Assembly (NCBI GenBank): GCA_002083475.1
Contig: LWDI01000038.1
Coordinates: 1 to 8,111 of the forward strand
DNA from: Proteobacteria bacterium SG_bin5
GTDB taxonomy: Bacteria; Pseudomonadota; Alphaproteobacteria; Sphingomonadales; Sphingomonadaceae
Length of the DNA stretch: 8,111 bases
Direction: 5' to 3'
Shown here: positions 1 to 4,938 of the stretch, piece after piece
How the letters are laid out: each line of letters begins with the position of its first letter
Numbering within the stretch: position 1 is the first letter of the stretch
The notes under the pieces: model-generated
What the model was told of the DNA's origin: nothing
What the model saw: the letters and a program-made list of their open reading frames with translations, nothing else
Databases searched by the model: none
Position numbers and translations under genes: made by a program

Positions 1-1405
1 CATCACCCAGCATATCGGCGCCTATCAGGTGACGTTGAAGGACAAGTCGCGGATCACTTTCCTCGACACCCCCGGCCACGAAGCGTTCAGCGAAATGCGC
101 GCGCGCGGCGCCAACGTCACCGATATCGTCGTGATCGTGGTCGCGGCGAACGACGGGTTGATGCCGCAGACGATCGAGGCGATCAATCATACCAAGGCGG
201 CCGGGGTGCCGATGATCGTGGCGATCAACAAGGTCGATCTCGACAGCGCCAACCCGCAAAAGGTGCGCGAGCGGCTGCTCGAACATGAAGTCGTCGTCGA
301 AGGCATGGGCGGCGAGGTGCAGGACGTCGAGGTGTCGGCGCTCAAGAAGATCGGGCTCGACGATCTGGTCGAGAAGATCCAGCTCCAGGCCGAATTGCTC
401 GAACTGCGCGCCAATCCCGAGCGCGCGGCCGAAGGCACGGTGATCGAGGCCAAGCTCGACAAGGGCCGCGGCCCGGTCGCGACGATCCTGGTCAATCGCG
501 GCACCTTGCGCGTGGGCGACACCTTCGTGGTGGGCGCCGAAAGCGGTAAGGTGCGCGCGCTGGTCGACGACAAGGGGCGCCAGGTGAAGGAAGCCGGGCC
601 GGCGGTGCCGGTCGAGGTGCTCGGCCTTTCGGGCGTGCCGATGGCGGGCGATCCGCTCCAGGTCGTCGAGAACGAGGCGCGCGCGCGCGAAGTGGCGGAA
701 TATCGCAAGGGCGTGATCAACGCCAAGCGCACCGCCCAGGCGCCGGCGAGCCTGGAATCGATGTTCTCGGCGCTCAAGGAGAAGCAGGCCAAGGAATATC
801 CGGTCGTCGTGAAGGCCGATACGCAAGGCTCGGTCGAGGCGATCGTGGGATCGATCAACAAGATCGGCAGCGAGGATATTCGCGCGCGCGTGCTCCATTC
901 GGGCGTCGGCGGCATCACCGAGAGCGACGTGACGCTCGCGGCCGCCTCGGGCGCGCCGATCATCGGCTTCAACGTCCGCCCGAACGCCAAGGCGCGCGAA
1001 ATCGCCGAGCGGCAGAAGGTCGCGTTCAAATATTATGACGTGATCTATGATCTGATCGACGAAATCCGCGCCGGCATGGCGGGCGAGCTGGGGCCGGAGG
1101 CGTTCGAAACCGTGGTCGGCCGCGCCGAGATCCGCCAGGTGTTCCCGGCGGGCAAGCATGGCAAGGCGGCGGGTCTGCTGGTGGTCGAAGGCGTGATCCG
1201 CAAGGCTTTGAAGGCGCGCATCACCCGCGACGACGTGATCATCTATCAGGGCGAGATCGCCTCGCTGCGCCGCTTCAAGGACGATGTGGCCGAAGTGCGC
1301 GCGGGCCTGGAGTGCGGCGTGACGTTCAGCCAGAATTTCACCGACATCAAGCCGGGCGATTATCTGGAGACGTTCGAAGTCGAACTGCGCGCGCGGACGC
1401 TCTAG
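1..1405 (+). CDS. infB: Translation initiation factor IF-2, 3' part (5' end outside window)
   Basis: GTPase that brings initiator fMet-tRNA to the 30S subunit and promotes 50S joining. The reading frame is open from base 2 and begins in the switch I region (ITQHIGAYQV, bases 2-31). G-domain motifs follow in order: DTPGH (65-79), NKVD (227-238) and SALK (335-346). After these come the beta-barrel domain II, domain III and the C-terminal fMet-tRNA-binding domain, with RRFKDDVAEVRAGLECG near the end. The P-loop and the N-terminal domains lie upstream of the window. The stop is TAG at 1403-1405. In most proteobacteria rbfA follows directly; here a REP pair and an opposite-strand sheath gene come next. 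No frameshift or missing motif is visible. The family assignment is certain. Confidence 0.98.
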   Translation, partial: ITQHIGAYQVTLKDKSRITFLDTPGHEAFSEMRARGANVTDIVVIVVAANDGLMPQTIEAINHTKAAGVPMIVAINKVDLDSANPQKVRERLLEHEVVVEGMGGEVQDVEVSALKKIGLDDLVEKIQLQAELLELRANPERAAEGTVIEAKLDKGRGPVATILVNRGTLRVGDTFVVGAESGKVRALVDDKGRQVKEAGPAVPVEVLGLSGVPMAGDPLQVVENEARAREVAEYRKGVINAKRTAQAPASLESMFSALKEKQAKEYPVVVKADTQGSVEAIVGSINKIGSEDIRARVLHSGVGGITESDVTLAAASGAPIIGFNVRPNAKAREIAERQKVAFKYYDVIYDLIDEIRAGMAGELGPEAFETVVGRAEIRQVFPAGKHGKAAGLLVVEGVIRKALKARITRDDVIIYQGEIASLRRFKDDVAEVRAGLECGVTFSQNFTDIKPGDYLETFEVELRARTL

Positions 1406-1430
1406 AGCGTGTCCTGTTGAGATAGAAACA

Positions 1431-1459
1431 CCGTTCGTACCGAGCGAAGTCGAGGTACG
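1431..1459 (+). repeat. REP-like palindrome, copy 1 (left arm of inverted pair)
   Basis: A 29-bp element that starts CCGTTCG and contains the core GAGCGAAGTCGAG. It forms its own small hairpin: CGTACC pairs with GGTACG around the core. Copy 2 at 1485-1513 is the same element in inverse orientation. The two differ only at stem positions and the changes compensate (TACC/GGTA here, CCCC/GGGG there), so base pairing is kept. It begins 26 bp after the infB stop. Repeats with this core are, as I recall, frequent between genes in sphingomonads. Confidence 0.8.
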
Positions 1460-1484
1460 TGTTCGGGCGCGATGCTTGGCATCA

Positions 1485-1513
1485 CGCCCCTCGACTTCGC
1501 TCGGGGCGAACGG
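1485..1513 (-). repeat. REP-like palindrome, copy 2 (right arm of inverted pair)
   Basis: Inverted partner of the element at 1431-1459. Its own hairpin is GCCCC/GGGGC around the core TCGACTTCGCTC. The 25-bp spacer plus the flanks also hold an imperfect hairpin (GGGCGCGATGC with GCATCACGCCC, one mismatch). The whole 1431-1513 stretch can therefore fold as one long stem or as three small hairpins. There is no T-run after it on the plus strand, so it is not a classical terminator for infB, although it could protect the mRNA 3' end. Confidence 0.8.
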
Positions 1514-1548
1514 ATTCAAACTCGATTAAAAAGACCCTGGCCGCGGAT

Positions 1549-1575
1549 TGAACGGGCGCGCGCGGCGCCCGTTCA
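1549..1575 (-). terminator. Hairpin overlapping the sheath-gene stop codon
   Basis: A perfect 11-bp stem, TGAACGGGCGC with GCGCCCGTTCA, around the 5-base loop CGCGC on the minus strand. The TGA stop of the sheath gene (1575-1573) is the first triplet of the stem. A T-run on the minus strand (near 1527-1532) lies about 17 bases past the stem, too far for a standard intrinsic terminator. I read it as the likely 3' end or stabilising structure of the sheath transcript. Confidence 0.55.
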
Positions 1576-2745
1576 GCTGCTCGGGAGACCCGCTCGCTGC
1601 TGAAGGGTGATGACGACGAACTCGGCGGGGCGCATGGGCGCGAAGCTGATGACGATGTTGACGACGCCGTTCGCCTGATCGGCGGGCGTCGTCGTGCTTG
1701 CGTCGCAGATGCAGCGATAGGCTTGCGACGGCGTTTGCCCCACGAAGGCGCCCTGCAAGAACAGCGGTTGCAAAAACCCGCCGACGCTCGCGCGAATTTG
1801 CGCCCATAGCCGCGCGTCATTGGGCTGGAACACCGCCCATTGCAGCGATTGCGTCAGACTCTGCTCGATATAAAGCGCGAGCCGGCGGACCGACAGATAG
1901 GCCCAATCCCCGCTGGCGGCGGCGAGCGTGCGCGCGCCCCAGGCGACGTTGCCATAGCCCGCGAAATTGCGCAGCGCGTTGATTCCCAAGCGGGTCAATG
2001 CCGCGTTTTCCGTGTCCGTCATCGCATAAGCGAGCCTGTCTACCCCGGCGAGCGTGGCGGTGACCCCGGCGGGGGCCTTCCAAACGCCGCGCGTTTGATC
2101 GGTCAAGGCGTAAAGTCCCGCCATGGTCCCGCTCGGCCCCAGCGCCATCGGCGCGGGGCTCGCGGGGTCGATGACGACGATGTTGGGGAAATAAGCGGCG
2201 GCGTTGATGATCCCCGGGCCGAGCCGTGGCGGCACGCTTCTCGCCCAGGCGGCGGCGGCGGCGGGAGTGGTGACGGCGGCGGGCAAATCGATCAACGCGA
2301 AGGCCCGGCGCGCTTGCGCATAAGCGAGCAAGCCGGCCGCGGCGATCCGATAATCATTGGGCGCGAGCGCGGGCAGATCGGGAAGCATGAGCAGATCGGC
2401 GACCGGTGCCGCATCGAGCGCGTGCAGTCCGGTTTGGGCTTGGGCATCGCCGATGATCGCAGGTCCCGTGAGCGGCGCGCCCGGCGCTAGGCGGCTGACC
2501 CATGCTTGGGTGCCGCCATTGAGGAAGAATTGATTGACTTGGAAGCTCGTCGGGCTGGTCCGATCGAGCCCGCCGAACGTTTTTTCGAAATCGGCGAAGG
2601 TGAAGCATGGCACCGGCGTGTTCACCGGCCCCCGCGACAAGGCGCCGACGAAACCGGCGATAGCAGTGGAAACGCCGGTGATCGCAGGCGCGCCGCTGGG
2701 GAGGGTCTGAACATAGACGCCGGGGTAGGAGGGCGGGTTCGGCAT
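1573..2745 (-). CDS. Contractile tail sheath protein (phage / extracellular injection system type), orphan
   Basis: A 390-residue sheath subunit, the protein that forms the contractile outer cylinder of myophage tails and of eCIS particles. The N-terminus has the hallmark SYPGVYVQ (residues 6-13) followed by TAIAGFVG (28-34). AAYFPNIVVIDP (183-194), PSGTMAGLYALTDQTRGVWKAP (204-225) and INALRNF (255-261) follow. WGARTL (269-274), VRRLALYIEQSL (287-298) and QWAVFQPND (302-310) are next. The C-terminal sheath domain ends CDASTTTPADQANG...FAPMRPAEFVVITLQQ (347-383). All parts of the fold seem present, so it looks intact. The ATG at 2745 is chosen because it places the conserved N-terminus correctly; the frame stays open to a TTG at 2838 but that extension resembles nothing. 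The Shine-Dalgarno site is weak. No tube, baseplate, spike or ATPase gene is in the window. It is opposite to infB and rbfA and divergent from the two unknown genes that follow. Confidence 0.9.
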   Translation of the reverse strand: MPNPPSYPGVYVQTLPSGAPAITGVSTAIAGFVGALSRGPVNTPVPCFTFADFEKTFGGLDRTSPTSFQVNQFFLNGGTQAWVSRLAPGAPLTGPAIIGDAQAQTGLHALDAAPVADLLMLPDLPALAPNDYRIAAAGLLAYAQARRAFALIDLPAAVTTPAAAAAWARSVPPRLGPGIINAAAYFPNIVVIDPASPAPMALGPSGTMAGLYALTDQTRGVWKAPAGVTATLAGVDRLAYAMTDTENAALTRLGINALRNFAGYGNVAWGARTLAAASGDWAYLSVRRLALYIEQSLTQSLQWAVFQPNDARLWAQIRASVGGFLQPLFLQGAFVGQTPSQAYRCICDASTTTPADQANGVVNIVISFAPMRPAEFVVITLQQRAGLPSS

Positions 2746-2937
2746 GGGATCATCCCGCGTTGCGGCGCTTCGCGCGTTAGGAAGGGCAGGGTCGCCTGCC
2801 CGTAATGACCATCGCCGATCGCCGGGGTCAATCACCAAAAGGGGCTTGATTCCATAACCGTTCCGGAGAAGAAATTACGGCGTTGCAGCGGCTCGATCGG
2901 CGCGATCGTCTGCCATATCCTGGCGAAAGGGTTCGAT
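2746..2937. promoter_or_regulatory. Divergent intergenic region between the sheath gene and the 149-aa gene
   Basis: This 192-bp stretch must hold the control signals for at least one of the two genes that point away from it. It has a perfect 7-bp hairpin, GGGCAGG-gtcg-CCTGCCC (2784-2801), which would sit in the leader of the sheath mRNA 38 bases before its start codon. The right half is AT-richer than its surroundings. A TTGATT at 2846-2851 could be a -35 element, but I see no convincing -10 at the right distance, so no promoter is called. GAAAGGG about 7 bases before 2938 is a good ribosome binding site for the rightward gene. Confidence 0.4.
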
Positions 2938-3387
2938 ATGGCGGATGAACAAAGCGAATATAAAATTCATAGCGTTAAATTCACTTTTATCGATCTCGCG
3001 GTTTCGAACGATATTCAGATCGAAATATCCGAATATTGCGATGCAAGCGTGGCGACGATGATCGAATACCCAGTGTTCGAGCTCGGCGCGGCTTTTCAAA
3101 CCGCGGCGTTGAGCGTCAGCGAGTTGGTGTTGCGGCCACGGCGCATCTATTTCACCGTCGCCAATCCGCCCGCGCGGTTGCCGATGCAGCTGCGGATCAT
3201 GACGCGCGCGCCGATCATCTTCGGCAGGCTTCACGTGCCGGACAAGGCGCAAACCGAAATCGCGACGATGATCGAGCGGGTTCGGCTGATGGGGCCGGGC
3301 TATTGGGCGGTGCCAGTGCTACCGCCAGCGGGCGCCGCCGCGCGCGCCGCGCCGCCGCCGTCCCGCGCCGCCGACGACTCCGCGTGA
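2938..3387 (+). CDS. Unrecognised 149-aa protein beside the sheath gene
   Basis: I do not recognise this protein. It has no signal peptide or membrane segment. Residues 1-110 look beta-rich with alternating polar and hydrophobic residues (YKIHSVKFTFIDLAV, IQIEISEYC). A short helix-like stretch follows (QTEIATMIERVRLMG) and then a Pro/Ala/Arg-rich tail from about residue 126 that is probably disordered. There is one cysteine (34). The start at 2938 has a GAAAGGG ribosome binding site at good spacing. The first 120 bases (2941-3060) are about 41% GC by my count, far below the core genes, which suggests recent acquisition; the 3' end is very GC-rich. It is divergent from the sheath gene and 93 bp before the 119-aa gene in the same direction. 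A structural or accessory role linked to the sheath is only a guess from position. Confidence 0.7.
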   Translation: MADEQSEYKIHSVKFTFIDLAVSNDIQIEISEYCDASVATMIEYPVFELGAAFQTAALSVSELVLRPRRIYFTVANPPARLPMQLRIMTRAPIIFGRLHVPDKAQTEIATMIERVRLMGPGYWAVPVLPPAGAAARAAPPPSRAADDSA

Positions 3388-3400
3388 AGGCTTGGCCGGC

Positions 3401-3484
3401 ATGAAGGCTCGGATCGTGCGGCGTCGAGCGGCCCCCGCACGGCCCAATCAGGATGAGCCGCATCGAAGAAAGGGACGGGGATGA
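3401..3484 (+). CDS. Possible 27-aa Arg-rich leader ORF, ATGA overlap with next gene
   Basis: A tiny frame, ATG at 3401 to TGA at 3482-3484, encoding an Arg/Pro-rich peptide that begins MKARIVRRR. Its stop overlaps the ATG of the 119-aa gene in an ATGA arrangement, which is typical of translational coupling. The only upstream purine motif (GAAGG) is somewhat far from the start. It could equally be chance: Arg-rich short frames are common in GC-rich DNA. Confidence 0.2.
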   Translation: MKARIVRRRAAPARPNQDEPHRRKGRG

Positions 3485-3840
3485 CCCAGATCACGATCAA
3501 CTATTCGAACGTCACGCTTTCGTCGACGACCAGCTCGATCCAACTGAGCGGCGGCACTTTTGATCTCGACGTCGTCGAGGGGCTGAGCATCTCGGGCACG
3601 GTCACCTTCAGCTCGATGTATGTCACCACCGGCGCGATCGCCTTCAACGTGACGAGCGGCACCGCGTTCAACGCACAGGTCGAAGCGGCCGTCAAGTCGA
3701 ACACGGCGGGCCAGGCGCCGACGATCGAAGTCACCAACTTCTCGGGCACCGTCACCGTCACCTGGCCGACCGCGACCGGCCCGCAGACCCAGACGCTCGC
3801 ATCGGGCAATCCGATGACCTTGTCGGGCTATGTCGGCTAA
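3481..3840 (+). CDS. Unrecognised 119-aa Ser/Thr-rich, nearly uncharged beta protein
   Basis: Not a family I recognise. The composition is striking: 23 Thr and 15 Ser (about 32%), no Cys, His or Arg, and only six charged residues (D28, D30, E33, E68, K72, E83), so it is acidic. The pattern is of short alternating strands (ITINYSNVTL, SISGTVTF, GTVTVTWP), suggesting a beta-sandwich or fibre-like fold. There is no signal peptide or membrane segment. The start at 3481 follows AAAGGGACGGGG, a strong purine-rich ribosome binding site. A hairpin begins two bases after the stop. Its neighbours encode Arg-rich proteins in similarly GC-rich DNA, so the lack of Arg reflects selection rather than base composition. 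With the sheath gene and the 149-aa gene it forms a three-gene accessory cassette. Function unknown; virion-like, adhesive or self-assembling roles are guesses. Confidence 0.75.
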   Translation: MTQITINYSNVTLSSTTSSIQLSGGTFDLDVVEGLSISGTVTFSSMYVTTGAIAFNVTSGTAFNAQVEAAVKSNTAGQAPTIEVTNFSGTVTVTWPTATGPQTQTLASGNPMTLSGYVG

Positions 3841-3842
3841 GC

Positions 3843-3863
3843 CGTCGATCGACCCGATCGACG
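3843..3863 (+). terminator. Hairpin just after the 119-aa gene
   Basis: A perfect 8-bp stem, CGTCGATC-gaccc-GATCGACG, begins two bases after the TAA stop at 3838-3840. No T-run follows (CTTGACG), so it may act as a Rho-dependent end point or as an mRNA 3' stabiliser rather than a true intrinsic terminator. Confidence 0.4.
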
Positions 3864-4047
3864 CTTGACGAGACGGCGGCCGGCGGCGACCAGAGCCATC
3901 GACGCGCCCCGGGGGCGGGAAGGCGCTTGCCGCGTTCTTCCCGTCCGCCATCGACGGCGCGGTGTTGGAGGAAGCAAGCGTGCGGCACGGTCGAAGCCTG
4001 AACGGCGAGAGCGGCATTTCCGAGCGGATCGGGCGGCGGGGCGGCCT

Positions 4048-4167
4048 ATGACCAAGTTCGGCGCCCCGATCCCGCGCAGCTTCGACGAAGCGCGCACCAA
4101 GGATTTCTATCTCGATTTTCTGGGTTTCACATTGGTGTCGGTGGAGGTGGGCGATGGCGCGGCCTAG
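4048..4167 (+). pseudogene. Truncated glyoxalase/VOC-family gene remnant
   Basis: Thirty-nine codons starting MTKFGAPIPRSFDEAR and continuing KDFYLDFLGFTL. This closely matches, from memory, the N-terminus of small VOC (glyoxalase/bleomycin-resistance) proteins, which usually read IP[V/I]LRSFDEAKAREFYVDFLGF. Two residues seem missing after IP, and similarity stops at about 4131. The rest of the roughly 120-residue domain, with its metal-binding positions, is absent, so it cannot be a working enzyme. The frame ends inside rbfA (TAG 4165-4167), and the ribosome binding site of rbfA (GGAGGTG, near 4143) lies in its last codons. Its start overlaps the stop of an upstream open frame as ATGA. Most likely a decayed gene that once sat between infB and rbfA, cut by a deletion. 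Confidence 0.65.
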
Positions 4168-4543
4168 CGGCGAGGATCGCTCGGTGCGCACCTTGCGCGT
4201 CGGCGAACAGGTGCGCCATGCGCTCTCCGACATTTTGCTGCGCGGCGAGGTGCATGATCCGTTGCTCTCGGCGGTGACGGTCACCGTCACCGAGGTGCGC
4301 ATGGCGCCCGATCTGCGCACCGCGACCGCCTTCGTGAAGCCGCTCTTGGGGCGCGACGAGCAAGCGGTGCTCAAGGCCTTGCGTACCAACACCGCTTATT
4401 TGCAAAGCGAGGTCGCGCGGCGGGTGCAGCTGAAATATGCCGCCAAGCTCAAATTCCTGCTCGACGAAAGCTTCGACGAAGGCGGCAAGATCGACGCCCT
4501 GCTCCGCGCGCCCGAGGTGGCGCGGGATTTGGGGGAGGATTGA
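4154..4543 (+). CDS. rbfA: 30S ribosome-binding factor A
   Basis: Assists late maturation of the small ribosomal subunit (16S rRNA 5' end) and cold adaptation; single KH-like domain. The 129 residues are full length for the family. The typical opening RTLRVGEQVRHALSDIL (about 12-28) is present, then DPLLSAVTVTVTEVRMAPDLRTATAFV (36-62) with the KH-type beta strands. A helix follows with LQSEVARRVQLKYAAKLKFLLDESFDEG and an acidic C-terminus. The ATG at 4154 has GGAGG six bases upstream. It overlaps the 3' end of the VOC remnant. Normally co-transcribed with infB; here accessory genes intervene, so it needs read-through from the 3481 gene or a promoter in 3841-4153. Its downstream neighbour is convergent. 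Confidence 0.96.
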   Translation: MARPSGEDRSVRTLRVGEQVRHALSDILLRGEVHDPLLSAVTVTVTEVRMAPDLRTATAFVKPLLGRDEQAVLKALRTNTAYLQSEVARRVQLKYAAKLKFLLDESFDEGGKIDALLRAPEVARDLGED

Positions 4544-4555
4544 GCGGTCAATGCG

Positions 4556-4831
4556 CTACTTGGCGGCTTCCTGCCGAGCGTGCAGCGCATTGAGCGCGTC
4601 ATCAGGCGTCGCCCCGACTGCAATCCAATTTGGTTGATTACACCAAAAGCCTGCTGCTTCCAGATCGTTCCCGGATGGCCCCTCGGTCAACACCCAGCCG
4701 ACACGAGTGGCGCCGTGGAAGGTTGCGTCGGCGGAAGCAATGGCGATCCATTCGCCGCGGCTGTACGCGCCGGCATAGCGATCCTCGAGGATGGCCACAG
4801 GATGGAGGTCGACAGGAATATTTCTGGACAT
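4556..4831 (-). CDS. Small antisense protein of unknown function between rbfA and truB
   Basis: Ninety-one residues from ATG at 4831, which has a good GAGGA ribosome binding site 6-7 bases upstream; the frame extends to 4927 but those extra codons lack such a site. The protein starts MSRNIPVDLHPVAILEDRY and has EDRYAGAYSRGEWIAIA, then TRVGWVLTEGPSGND, FWCNQPNWIAVG and a C-terminal helix TPDDALNALHARQE. The EDRYxGxYSxGxW pattern looks like conserved hypothetical proteins of alphaproteobacteria that I cannot name with confidence. There is no signal peptide or membrane segment. The gene is convergent with rbfA (12 bp between stops) and divergent from truB. The centre (4621-4680) is about 50% GC, lower than its neighbours, which fits a later insertion. 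Function unknown. Confidence 0.7.
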   Translation of the reverse strand: MSRNIPVDLHPVAILEDRYAGAYSRGEWIAIASADATFHGATRVGWVLTEGPSGNDLEAAGFWCNQPNWIAVGATPDDALNALHARQEAAK

Positions 4832-4938
4832 TGGGCGTCCTCGCGCGATGAGACGATCATGACCGTTGATCGCATCACCGCCGGCGACCCGACAAGGGAT
4901 TTGCATGTCCTCGCGATCGCATTGCACAAGCTCGCGCC

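Noticed and set aside
187..1029. Minus-strand open frame of 280 codons inside infB
   Set aside because: It lies wholly within the clearly coding infB frame; its Ser/Thr/Arg-rich translation has no recognisable domain.
1431..1513. CRISPR array or attachment site reading of the repeats after infB
   Set aside because: There are only two copies, they are inverted, and their differences preserve pairing. That fits a REP doublet; there are no direct repeats with unique spacers and no integrase gene or tRNA.
1840..2490. Plus-strand open frame of 216 codons opposite the sheath gene
   Set aside because: Gly/Arg-rich low complexity; the minus-strand frame here has clear sheath motifs throughout.
2746..2838. 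N-terminal extension of the sheath protein from a TTG at 2838
   Set aside because: The added 31 residues have no resemblance to sheath proteins, whereas the ATG at 2745 places the conserved YPGVYV stretch at its usual position.
3448..4392. Minus-strand open frame of 314 codons across the 119-aa gene, the VOC remnant and rbfA
   Set aside because: It spans three features on the other strand with Arg-rich, motif-free sequence; an antisense shadow.
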